This document shows positions 34,541 through 44,137 of a stretch of 64,000 nt of DNA, piece by piece (position 1 is the first letter of the stretch; each line of letters opens with the position of its first letter). Under the pieces are notes generated by a model. The model saw nothing but the letters and a program-made list of their open reading frames with translations, was not told where the DNA came from and did no database searches. Source of the DNA: Chitinophaga tropicalis (GTDB lineage: Bacteria > Bacteroidota > Bacteroidia > Chitinophagales > Chitinophagaceae). The DNA lies in assembly GCF_009758205.1 (NCBI RefSeq), contig NZ_WRXN01000017.1:1-64000 (forward strand). The letters run 5' to 3'. The position numbers and the translations under genes were made by a program.

Positions 34541-35146
34541 ATGAGGCACAATGCAACATATATTATCATAATTATTTTCCTGCTGGTATTTTTAGTGCTG
34601 AGTTATTCCAGGCAGCAGAAGCGTGTAAAGGACGTCCTGAACCAGAATGAACGGTTGATCAACGAGAACCGTGACCTGCGTCACTCCCTGGATATTAATA
34701 ATCAATCTGTACAGCAGATAGAGAACAGAAGGGAAGTACAACAGCGTACACAGGGAACTTTTGTTGAGCGGCGTACTTATTACCGCCGTAACTGGAAACA
34801 GTTCATTGCTGTTACTACAAGCGATTACCGTACCGGGTTCCTGGGAGGGATCAAAGACCTGCAGGTTATTGTAAGGAACCAGACCGAATATCCACTGGAT
34901 AATGTGGTGGTGTCTGTACAATACATGAGAGGAAATGGAGATGTGTTTAAAACAGAAGAATATACTATCAATGACGTACCCGCCAAGGGCACAAAATCCG
35001 TAAAAGCTTCAGGCAGCCGTAAAGGACAGAAAGTGGAACTGAAGCTGTTGAGTATTACCAGCCAGTCTATGAATTTTTGCTGGGCATTCAACAAACCAGC
35101 GCCGGCAGGAAATCCTGATCCGTATTTGTGTACGCCGACCGATTAA
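34541..35146 (+). CDS. Membrane-anchored coiled-coil protein with a FxLYD-like beta domain
   Basis: 201 aa from the ATG at 34541. The upstream open frame overlaps the neighbouring gene's start region and is rejected. A strongly hydrophobic N-terminal helix (YIIIIIFLLVFLVL) is followed by a coiled coil (about 28-75, NQNERLINENRDLRHSLDIN) and a basic stretch. A beta-rich domain (about 90-185, GFLGGIKDLQVIVRNQTEYP, NVVVSVQYMRGNG, NDVPAKGTKSVKA) has the layout of FxLYD/DUF3426-type domains. No specific function is known. It is probably co-transcribed with the GNAT gene that starts 38 bp later. Confidence 0.55.
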   Translation: MRHNATYIIIIIFLLVFLVLSYSRQQKRVKDVLNQNERLINENRDLRHSLDINNQSVQQIENRREVQQRTQGTFVERRTYYRRNWKQFIAVTTSDYRTGFLGGIKDLQVIVRNQTEYPLDNVVVSVQYMRGNGDVFKTEEYTINDVPAKGTKSVKASGSRKGQKVELKLLSITSQSMNFCWAFNKPAPAGNPDPYLCTPTD

Positions 35147-35184
35147 ATTTTCAGCCGGCCCAAAAGAAATTTACTTTTGCCGGG

Positions 35185-35697
35185 ATGTTATCCTTACACA
35201 GCCAAACCGGTATTGCTTCCCATGTTGCAAAATTATATGAACAGTCTTTCCCCCCGGAAGAACGCCGGTTGCTGCCTGCACAGCAGCTCCTGCTTGACAG
35301 GGGAGCGCTGCAGTTATCAACTATAGAGAAAGATCGCATCTTTGCCGGCTTTATTTTCTACTGGCAGTTAACTGATTTCATTTTTGTAGAACACTTTGCT
35401 GTCGATCCCGGCAGCAGAGGTAGCGGCATTGGCGGGAGTGTGATGCAACTGCTGGAGAAGGAATTTCCACAGCTGATACTGGAAGTAGAACCTCCGGATA
35501 CACCGGATGCTGTCAGAAGGATCCGTTTTTATGAAAAGCTGGGATTCACCGCTTACCCGTACACTTACCTTCAGCCACCGTACCTGGCAGGTGGAGAGCC
35601 GCTATCTATGTGGCTAATGCAAAAAGGTATGTCCCCGGAGGAACATACCTTTTCAAAAATAAAAACTGAAATTTATCGTGAAGTCTATGGCTGGTAA
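35185..35697 (+). CDS. GNAT-family N-acetyltransferase
   Basis: 170 aa from the ATG at 35185 (MLSLHSQTGIAS). A longer frame from 35128 overlaps the previous gene and lacks family similarity. The acetyl-CoA-binding motif A is VEHFAVDPGSRGSGIGGSVM, and the following RRIRFYEKLGF is the usual motif B region. The substrate is unknown. A perfect 11-bp inverted repeat lies inside the last 25 codons (35622-35653). Confidence 0.8.
   Translation: MLSLHSQTGIASHVAKLYEQSFPPEERRLLPAQQLLLDRGALQLSTIEKDRIFAGFIFYWQLTDFIFVEHFAVDPGSRGSGIGGSVMQLLEKEFPQLILEVEPPDTPDAVRRIRFYEKLGFTAYPYTYLQPPYLAGGEPLSMWLMQKGMSPEEHTFSKIKTEIYREVYGW
35622..35653 (+). repeat. Terminator-like inverted repeat inside the end of the GNAT gene
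   Basis: AAAAGGTATGT (35622-35632) pairs perfectly with ACATACCTTTT (35643-35653) around a 10-base loop, followed by CAAAAATAAAAA. The coding frame runs on for 44 bases beyond it. Confidence 0.6.
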
Positions 35698-35703
35698 TGT
35701 TTA

Positions 35704-37047
35704 TTACCTGTTACCTCTTGATCCCCTTTCCCCTCTTGATGGTGCCGGGCTGGATGACCGTTCAGGCGCCTGGGGCATTGAGCGTGGCTGTGCCTGAGGC
35801 TGAGGTTGAGGTTGAGGACGCATTACAGGCTGCTGCTGAACAGGTCTGCTGGGTGCCGGCATTGTCCTTGGCTGAGCTGCCGGTGCCGGTGCCGGTCTGT
35901 CAAACGCCCTGTTGGCTCTTTCTACACCGGAACCCCTGTTATTATCTGGTCTCGGAGTGTAAACCGGTGCAGATGTAGCAGGTGTATTAGGAGTAGATGG
36001 CTGGAAGACATTGTTCCTGTTGCGGTCCACCCTGTTATTGTTATTGTCTGGTCTGCTGACGTTGTTATTATTGTTGTTATTATTCCATACAGGCCTGTTG
36101 CTATTATTTCTGTTATCCGGTCTGTTAACATTGTTATTGTTATTCCAGTCAGGTCTGTTGTTATTATTGTTGTTATCACGGATCGCTCTTCCCGGAGTAT
36201 TAGGCCTGTCAAAGGTATTCCTGTCATTATTGCCGTTGCTGAAGGTACTGCCTCTTGAAGACTGACGTAAAGCAGCCGGTTGCGGACGATAGATCCTTAC
36301 CTGGTCACGTGTAGCTACTGCACGGCCCGGACGGTCGCTGTCAGCTATACGTACCTCACGTACCCTGGCGTTGGTATATCTTTCAACATCCCTGGTGGCA
36401 GGGCCACGGTAGTAGGTCCTGTTATTGATAATGGTAGTATTATTAATGATTGTGGTATTGTTATAGATGTTGGTACGGTAGCTTCGGTCCACATAATACC
36501 TGTTCACATAAGGGCTGGTAATATACCGGCAGGGCACAAATGACCAGTATGATACAGGTATATTCACACTCACGCCTATTGTCATACCAGGGCCAAGAGG
36601 GGCCCATCCGTAATAATCTGCACTATTCCTCCAGCTCACCCAGGCCGGTCCCCATTCGGTACCTGGTATCCACATCCATCCGTAGGCATTGTCAAATGTC
36701 CAGCGGCCGTAGTGAAATGGCGCCCATCCCCAGTCATAATCAGACATCCAGGTCCATCCGTAATCGGTATAAACCCAGTGACCTGCTGTTGAATAAGGCT
36801 GGAAATCCGGGCCTGCATTCGGTATCCACACCTGACCGTAACTACCATAGCTGATCCACTGTCCATACGGGCTCAGCGCATCGTAGAATCCGTTAACGGA
36901 TACCTGTCCACCCTGGTAGGCATCATTCTGGTAGTAGCCGTATGGCTGTGCCGTAGCGCAGGACATGCCCGGTATAACCGCAATGGCCGCCATTGCAATG
37001 GCAAGGGTGAAATGATTCTTTTTTATATAGTTTTTTATGTTTTTCAT
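35704..37047 (-). CDS. DUF6600-type exported protein with Asn-rich tail
   Basis: 447 aa from the ATG at 37047 (MKNIKNYIKKNHFT). The open frame continues 16 codons further up. A signal region (about 12-33) ends around ATAQ, possibly with a lipobox-like SCA. Residues about 50-180 are rich in Trp, Tyr and Gly (GQWISYGSYGQVWIP, HWVYTDYGWTWMSDYDWGWAPFHYGRW), the DUF6600 hallmark. Residues about 200-240 are rich in Tyr, Asn and Thr, and about 280-360 hold imperfect repeats of the type RPDNNNNN. The last 100 residues are Pro/Gln/Arg-rich. The protein is probably on the cell surface or in the periplasm; its function is unknown. Confidence 0.75.
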   Translation of the reverse strand: MKNIKNYIKKNHFTLAIAMAAIAVIPGMSCATAQPYGYYQNDAYQGGQVSVNGFYDALSPYGQWISYGSYGQVWIPNAGPDFQPYSTAGHWVYTDYGWTWMSDYDWGWAPFHYGRWTFDNAYGWMWIPGTEWGPAWVSWRNSADYYGWAPLGPGMTIGVSVNIPVSYWSFVPCRYITSPYVNRYYVDRSYRTNIYNNTTIINNTTIINNRTYYRGPATRDVERYTNARVREVRIADSDRPGRAVATRDQVRIYRPQPAALRQSSRGSTFSNGNNDRNTFDRPNTPGRAIRDNNNNNNRPDWNNNNNVNRPDNRNNSNRPVWNNNNNNNNVSRPDNNNNRVDRNRNNVFQPSTPNTPATSAPVYTPRPDNNRGSGVERANRAFDRPAPAPAAQPRTMPAPSRPVQQQPVMRPQPQPQPQAQPRSMPQAPERSSSPAPSRGERGSRGNR

Positions 37048-37095
37048 ATTGCTCGTTTTAAAGGGTATCTGGTTACCTTTTGTAAAATTGTCCAT

Positions 37096-37571
37096 TGTTC
37101 CGAAATGAAAATGAAATGTTGCTCAGTGTCTGCTTGGATTACAGAATGATATTAATTTTAATATGTTAATAATGTGTGGTACCTGAATAACGATTGATCA
37201 ATGTTACCGCTTTAGCTGGCCTGGAGCATCTATAAGATTGGATGTAACGGTGTCAGATGTTAGCTTGCTTCATCTAAAACAAGTATTGTGCCGAATAGAT
37301 TAATCCCTTTGCTATGGCTATTCTTGAGGTAGTTTGGAAGACTTTTTTTAGCAAAATCTTCACATTTAGGTGTTTAAACACGTAAAATGCAGCGGACTGA
37401 TGAAGATCATTTGGAAAGTCCTTGTCAGGGAAAATGGATTTATGCATTTTTGTCAGAAGAAATATCCTTATATTAAAATGTTATATATTGCATATTACAT
37501 TCTTCACCTACTATATAATCGAACTGGTTTGTATCGTCTATGGTGTATAAACTATAGCGTATGACTATTTT
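37096..37571. other. Non-coding AT-rich spacer upstream of atpD
   Basis: About 475 bases with no supported gene. A 64-codon frame at 37370-37564 has no recognisable features and is not called. The stretch holds the start region of the DUF6600 gene on the minus strand and leads into the atpD promoter. Confidence 0.6.
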
Positions 37572-39156
<1,585 letters not shown>

Positions 39157-39182
39157 GATTTTTCACACTCTTAACTTTTAAT

Positions 39183-39434
39183 ATGTTATTAGAAGTATTA
39201 ACACCTGAAAAGAAACTGTACTCCGGCGAAGTTTACGGCGTGCAGCTGCCCGGCATAGACGGTTTGTTTGAAGTGCTGGACAAGCATGCTCCGTTAATTG
39301 CCGCCCTGGGTAAAGGCAGAATGAAGGTGCTGAAAGACAAAACAAACAGCGAATTCTATAACATAGAAGGTGGTTTTGTAGAAGTGCTGAGAAATAAAGC
39401 CACTGTGCTGGTAGAAGGCGCAAGCGCATTATAA
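39183..39434 (+). CDS. atpC: F1Fo ATP synthase subunit epsilon
   Basis: 83 aa. Only the N-terminal beta-sandwich is present (LLEVLTPEKKLYSGEVYGVQLPG, DKHAPLIAALGKG, VEVLRNKATVLVEGA). The C-terminal two-helix inhibitory domain of longer epsilon subunits is missing, as is common in Bacteroidota. Inhibition of ATP hydrolysis by the helical arm is therefore not expected. Same transcript as atpD. Confidence 0.95.
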   Translation: MLLEVLTPEKKLYSGEVYGVQLPGIDGLFEVLDKHAPLIAALGKGRMKVLKDKTNSEFYNIEGGFVEVLRNKATVLVEGASAL

Positions 39435-39489
39435 ACAACATCCAGGATAGGGTATCAGCATCCAGTTGATACCTTATCTTAAAATAACA

Positions 39490-39520
39490 GGCCGGGTAGG
39501 ATTACCCGGCCTTCTTTTTG
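39490..39520 (+). terminator. Intrinsic terminator of atpDC
   Basis: GGCCGGGTA pairs with TACCCGGCC (39490-39511), followed by TTCTTTTTG. A weaker hairpin (GGTATCA / TGATACC, about 39452-39474) lies just upstream. Confidence 0.9.
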
Positions 39521-39534
39521 TCCTAACTATTCCA

Positions 39535-40089
39535 ATCTAATTAATAATAACCCTGTTCAAAGCGCAGCATGATTACTGGCCAGGGCGTTGCACAAATCAG
39601 GACCCACACTGCGCCGGAAAAATCCAGCAACAGCCATTGGGCCTGTTCCTATGAAAATGAATATCTTATGGTAGATTATGTTTTTCTCCAAGCCGTTTAA
39701 AACAAAGCACAGACCCTGATTAACAAGGTCTCAGTGATTTATTTAAGTTGTTCCAAAAAATTATTTATTTATATCCAGGAAGGAATTAAACGATAATGGT
39801 TTGTCCTTCATAGGTATTGTTTACTCGGTTAAATATTCCTTCTCTTCGATGTCTGTAAACAGGGGCACAACAATAGATTGCTCTGACTACATTACTCTTT
39901 TGCCCAAGCAAGATATTCGAATTTTTTTAAATATCCTCGGTTGCTGCTACTGTTTTGAGCAGAGGAAATGCAGGCGCAGACGTTAGTCGTTGGCCCTCAG
40001 AGGGTAGGCTATCAATATTTTTTCTGCTTTTTTTTCCACAATGGAATATATATATACCATATTCCCGGTACGGTACAGTATACACGTTA
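39535..40089. other. Spacer without a supported gene
   Basis: About 555 bases between the atpDC terminator and the convergent algH gene. Short frames at 39801-39986 and 39955-40227 have no signal peptide, no family motif and no usable start context. I see neither a hairpin array nor repeats. Confidence 0.55.
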
Positions 40090-40644
40090 CTAATTAAGAA
40101 GGGGATCTATCGGGAAATTGGCCATGATAGCAAAGTTGCTGCCAAGGTTCTTCAACGCCTGAGGCCAGACGTTCTGGTTTTTTTCTTCAAAAATTATATG
40201 AGTATTGCTTTCAGAAAGTATCCATGATTTCTCATTCAGTTCATTTTCAAGCTGTCCGCCACTCCATCCCGAATATCCTATAAAGAACTTGATCTTATTA
40301 GGGTCCAGACGGCCGCTGTTTATAAGCTCTACCACCGTGTCGAACTCTCCCCCCCAATAAACGCCTTTCATGATCTCAAAACCGCCTTTAATGAGGTCTG
40401 GTTGCTGGTGTATGAAGTGGATGGTATCTATCTGTACCGGACCGCCATAAAAAACCGGGATATTGCCGGGAAGCACGTCCGGAACAAGGTCACTCAATTT
40501 CTGGTCAAAAGGTTTGTTGATAACGAAACCAAAACTGCCTTTATTCTCCTGGTGTTCACAGAGTAATACCACCGTACGGGCAAAGTTTTGATCTTTCAGG
40601 AACGGGTCAGCTATAAGTAATATACCGGGCGCCAGAGAAACCAT
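40090..40644 (-). CDS. algH: YqgE/AlgH family protein
   Basis: 184 aa from the ATG at 40644 (MVSLAPGILLIADPF). A TTG two codons earlier is less likely. Family motifs are PGILLIADPFLKDQNFARTVVLL, GSFGFVINKPF, YGGPVQ and GYSGWSGGQLENEL. The exact function is unknown; AlgH affects alginate regulation in Pseudomonas, and the structure suggests a binding role. A -7 box TAAATTTG lies at 40676-40669, before the start codon. Confidence 0.9.
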   Translation of the reverse strand: MVSLAPGILLIADPFLKDQNFARTVVLLCEHQENKGSFGFVINKPFDQKLSDLVPDVLPGNIPVFYGGPVQIDTIHFIHQQPDLIKGGFEIMKGVYWGGEFDTVVELINSGRLDPNKIKFFIGYSGWSGGQLENELNEKSWILSESNTHIIFEEKNQNVWPQALKNLGSNFAIMANFPIDPLLN

Positions 40645-40756
40645 ACACAATCAATTTTATCACTTACCCAAATTTAACTAATTGAGATCAAGTATTATAG
40701 GGGAGAAAAGATTTTTCTGAGAAAAGCAGCAGAAGGAACGTAAAACCCAAAAAACA

Positions 40757-40880
40757 CATAAAAGTAAAAGGAGGCTAGAAAGCCTCCTTACCATTTTATC
40801 AACCAAAATCTAAATCGCTTATGGATCGAATCCAATGTCGATGTATGTAGAAAGTTTAAATTACTTTGTTATTCCAATCC
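40757..40880 (-). ncRNA. Candidate small RNA with its own promoter and terminator
   Basis: On the minus strand TTG (40915-40913), 17 bases, then TAAATTTG (40895-40888) form a promoter-like pair. About 95 bases further on, an intrinsic terminator (40789-40768) with a T-rich tail closes the unit. The predicted transcript of about 124 nt contains an inner hairpin GGAT-TCG-ATCC. Its longest frame from an ATG is only eight codons. The terminator serves no visible protein gene, because the next minus-strand gene (algH) starts further downstream. I do not recognise an RNA family. Confidence 0.4.
40760..40789 (-). terminator. Orphan intrinsic terminator
   Basis: AAGGAGGCT pairs with AGCCTCCTT (40768-40789, loop of 4), followed on the minus strand by TTTACTTTTATG. 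No annotated gene ends here, which is the main argument for the small RNA above. Confidence 0.7.
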
Positions 40881-41123
40881 AGTACATCAAATTTAGTACC
40901 AGTTTGATAAAGCAAATGTACAGAAAGAACTGCAAATACAAGTATTATTTCGCAGTTAAAATTACGTTAAAGTGATGCTTAATTCTTAAAGCCAATGCTG
41001 TAAGCACTTTTACAGTATTAATTTTGTATTAATGTTGCTATAGCAAGCAATGGAATTTAACAATTTATGCGCTGGAACCCTTACTGTTTGTAAGTATCTT
41101 GTGCTCTTTACTTTAAACGTAGC

Positions 41124-42488
41124 ATGGTACCACTGAAGAAAGTCTTTCCCATCATTGTGGTGTTAATTACACTGTCTCTGCTGGGAATCATTTATATCCA
41201 GGTGAACTGGATATATAACGCCTACATCTTACGCCGTGAGCAACAGGAACAACGTGTTGTGGACGTACTGAACGGAGTACGTGAAGAAATGATGGCCCGT
41301 AAAAGCCCACCTATGCGTCTGAAGGTGGACGGAGCCAAGATCAGGGCCACTGATAAAGGACTGGCTATTGATAAATACGAGATTGCCAGCATCAACTATG
41401 AGATGAACGTAAGCGACCGTTTTACTACAGATGAGGTACAGCGCCTTGTCGCTTCAAGACTGCGCAATCAGCACCTGGACACTACTTTTGAGTTTGCCAT
41501 CCTCGGAAAAGGTTATTTTGGTAATAACGGAGCCGTCAAGATGCAATCCAACGGGTTTACAAAAATGGTAGAGAATGCAACGAAAGACAGCATGGACTAC
41601 CTCTACCAGTATGTGCCGCTGCTCAACAGTTTTGAATACGTGACCGGAGATACAGAGACCCTGCTGGTGCTGCAACCAAAGAACAACCTGTCCCTCATAC
41701 TTTCTCTCGGCAGAATGATGGCCGGTGGCCTGCTTTTCACCGCTGTGATCATCACCGCATTCATCCTCACCATCCGCACCATGCTGAACCAGAAGAAGAT
41801 CTCTGAGATCAAATCAGACTTCATCAACAACATGACGCATGAGCTGAAAACACCTCTGGCCACTATTTCACTGGCCATAGATATGATAGGCAATGACAGG
41901 GTAATGACCAATAAAGATCAGATCCGCCATTTCTCCGGCATCATCAAGGAAGAAAATAAAAGGATGAACAAACAGGTGGAAAGCATTCTGCAATCTGCCC
42001 TGCTGGAGAAGAATGAAATAGGGCTCAATCTACAGGTAACGGATGTACATGATGTGATCAGACATACCGTTGAAAACCTGCAGCTGCAGCTGGCGGCAAA
42101 GAATGGGCAGGTAGAACTGAGGCTGGATGCCATCAACCCGATCATTAAAGCAGATGACGTACATTTTTCTAATGTGATCTTCAACCTGCTGGACAATGCC
42201 ATAAAGTATTCCAAACAGAATCTCGAAGTAATAATTTCAACCTACAGCACACGTAAGAGCCTGGTTATAACTATCACCGATAATGGTATAGGCATGAGCC
42301 GTGATACGATTTCACGTATCTTTGAAAAATTCTATCGTGCACATACAGGTAATGTGCATAACGTAAAAGGATTTGGATTGGGGCTCAGTTATGTGAAAGC
42401 TATTGTAGATGCGCACAAAGGCAAAATAAAAGTAGAAAGCGCAGTAGGTAAAGGCAGCAAATTTACTATGGAGTTCCCGCAGGAATAA
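41124..42488 (+). CDS. Two-component sensor histidine kinase, orphan
   Basis: 454 aa. Membrane helix 1 (about 8-27), a periplasmic domain of about 165 residues without a known fold name, membrane helix 2 (about 193-218), then HisKA with His239 in NNMTHELKTPLATI. The HATPase has an N-box around NVIFNLLDNAIKYS, ITDNGIGMS and GFGLGLSYVKAI. No regulator gene adjoins it. The OmpR-type regulator at 61653-62372 also lacks an adjacent kinase, so the two may be partners (compare RprX/RprY of Bacteroides). That pairing is an inference. Confidence 0.9.
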   Translation: MVPLKKVFPIIVVLITLSLLGIIYIQVNWIYNAYILRREQQEQRVVDVLNGVREEMMARKSPPMRLKVDGAKIRATDKGLAIDKYEIASINYEMNVSDRFTTDEVQRLVASRLRNQHLDTTFEFAILGKGYFGNNGAVKMQSNGFTKMVENATKDSMDYLYQYVPLLNSFEYVTGDTETLLVLQPKNNLSLILSLGRMMAGGLLFTAVIITAFILTIRTMLNQKKISEIKSDFINNMTHELKTPLATISLAIDMIGNDRVMTNKDQIRHFSGIIKEENKRMNKQVESILQSALLEKNEIGLNLQVTDVHDVIRHTVENLQLQLAAKNGQVELRLDAINPIIKADDVHFSNVIFNLLDNAIKYSKQNLEVIISTYSTRKSLVITITDNGIGMSRDTISRIFEKFYRAHTGNVHNVKGFGLGLSYVKAIVDAHKGKIKVESAVGKGSKFTMEFPQE

Positions 42489-42506
42489 TTACAATCTCAA
42501 CTTACT

Positions 42507-43319
42507 ATGGCATTGACAGAAAAAGAACTAGCGCACTTTAAACACGCAATAGCTGTTCCCGGTATGGGAGTAGCCATGCAGGAGAAACTGAAAGAAACAA
42601 GAATACTGGTAGTAGGCGCGGGTGGGTTAGGAAGCCCGGTAATACAATATCTCAGCGCCAGCGGAGTAGGAGTGATAGGCATTGCAGACTATGGCGTGAT
42701 ACAGGATGAAGATATGCACAGGCAACCCGTTTACCAGATGCAGGACCTGCGCAAGCACAAGGCAAAAATGGCCGCCAGCCGCCTCTGGGCCTCTAACCCT
42801 TTCACAAAACATTACCCCTTACTGCTGCAGGTAAAACCGCAGAATATAGTACAGTTGCTTGAAGGTATGGACCTCGTGATCGACTGTTCTCAACATATTC
42901 CCACTCACCTTGTGATCAATGACGCCTGCATTGCCCACGGAAAACCTTTTGTAACAGGAGAAGTACATAACTGGGTATCCTGGTGGGCCGGTTTCAACAT
43001 TGCACCCGCCAGCGGAGAAGCACCGGCATCCTACCGTTGCAGCACAGACCTGATAGATGAGCACCGTAACTTTGACGCAGGCATCATTGGTGTTACACAT
43101 GGCGCAACAGGTATGATGATAGTGAATGAAGTACTGAAATATATTGCCGGTGTTCCCGACGGACTGGCCAACAAATTTTATAGCATGAACTATCTGCATA
43201 ATTCTTATAATGTGCGCGCACTTAGCCCCAACAGGGATATCCTGGCGGAAACGAGAGAAAAAGGCGTACTGACTGCAGAAGATTATGGTATGGAAATACT
43301 ACCCGATATAGAAGACTGA
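42507..43319 (+). CDS. Degenerate ThiF/MoeB/E1-like protein
   Basis: 270 aa. The nucleotide-binding motif is G37-AGGLG42, and DYGVIQDEDMHRQPVYQ gives the Asp and Arg of E1 enzymes that adenylate ThiS/MoaD-type sulfur carriers. Differences from MoeB: the segment usually reading CAEAGVLG reads NFDAGIIG, so the catalytic Cys is Asn. The C-terminal zinc Cys pairs are also absent, and no rhodanese domain is attached. Adenylation may be possible but thiolation chemistry is not obvious. The next gene, an alpha/beta hydrolase, starts one base after its stop, so the two form an operon. No ThiS or MoaD gene is near. Confidence 0.75.
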   Translation: MALTEKELAHFKHAIAVPGMGVAMQEKLKETRILVVGAGGLGSPVIQYLSASGVGVIGIADYGVIQDEDMHRQPVYQMQDLRKHKAKMAASRLWASNPFTKHYPLLLQVKPQNIVQLLEGMDLVIDCSQHIPTHLVINDACIAHGKPFVTGEVHNWVSWWAGFNIAPASGEAPASYRCSTDLIDEHRNFDAGIIGVTHGATGMMIVNEVLKYIAGVPDGLANKFYSMNYLHNSYNVRALSPNRDILAETREKGVLTAEDYGMEILPDIED

Positions 43320-43320
43320 T

Positions 43321-44130
43321 ATGCAATTTTTACGCAAGATCAATATTCGCCGCATACTGGCGTATTTACTGGCCCTTTACTTACTGGCAGGGGCCTCTCT
43401 TTACCTGTTCCAGAAGAAGCTGATCTTTCATCCGGTGCCATTGGCGGCCGACTATAAATTCAGCTATGACATTCCTTTTGAGGAGATACATATCCGTATC
43501 AACGATAAGGAACTTCTCAGTGCAGTCATGTTCAAAGCTGATAAGCCACGCGGTATAGTGATCTATTTTCATGGCAATGCACGTAACATCTCTAAATATG
43601 CAGGCAAAACGAAAGATTTTGTCCGCAATGGATACAGCGTATTGATGATGGATTATCCCACCTACGGGAAAAGCACAGGAAAGCTGACAGAAGAAGCTAT
43701 GTATGCCAACGGGCTCAGGATGTACCAGGTTGCACGTAAATCATTTTCACCTGATAGCATCATCATCTATGGAAGGTCTCTCGGAACAGCCGTTGCCGCG
43801 CAACTGGCCACTGTAAGAGATTGCAGGAGGCTTGTGCTGGAAGCGCCTTACTATAACATGACGGATATGGCTATGCGCCTGGCGCCTATTTTCCCTTACG
43901 GGCTCATGCTGGAATATAAATTCCCTACCAACGAATACCTGCCCAGGGTAACGGCGCCCATTACCATCATTCATGGTACTGACGACCATACAATACCGCT
44001 GGAATCAGGGAAAAAACTGGAGAAACTGCTGAAAACAGGCGATCAGTTCATTGTTATTAATGGTGCTGATCATAATAACCTGGACGCGTATCCGCAGTTT
44101 CACCAGGCATTGGATAAAGCGTTGAACTGA
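43321..44130 (+). CDS. Membrane-anchored alpha/beta hydrolase (BEM46-like)
   Basis: 269 aa. An N-terminal membrane helix (about 11-31) is followed by an alpha/beta hydrolase domain. The oxyanion region is VIYFHGNARN, the nucleophile is Ser153 in YGRSLGTAVA, the acid is Asp in HGTDDHTIP and the base His in NGADHNNLD. It belongs to the BEM46/ABHD-type serine hydrolases; the substrate is unknown. It is expressed with the ThiF-like gene (1 bp gap). Confidence 0.85.
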   Translation: MQFLRKINIRRILAYLLALYLLAGASLYLFQKKLIFHPVPLAADYKFSYDIPFEEIHIRINDKELLSAVMFKADKPRGIVIYFHGNARNISKYAGKTKDFVRNGYSVLMMDYPTYGKSTGKLTEEAMYANGLRMYQVARKSFSPDSIIIYGRSLGTAVAAQLATVRDCRRLVLEAPYYNMTDMAMRLAPIFPYGLMLEYKFPTNEYLPRVTAPITIIHGTDDHTIPLESGKKLEKLLKTGDQFIVINGADHNNLDAYPQFHQALDKALN

Positions 44131-44137
44131 TCAGCAG

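Noticed and set aside
36000-36190. Repeats in the DUF6600 gene as a possible CRISPR-like array
   Set aside because: They are low-complexity Asn/Arg/Pro codons in one open frame, with no spacers.
37370-37564. 64-codon frame upstream of atpD
   Set aside because: No motif, odd composition and overlap with promoter-proximal AT-rich DNA.
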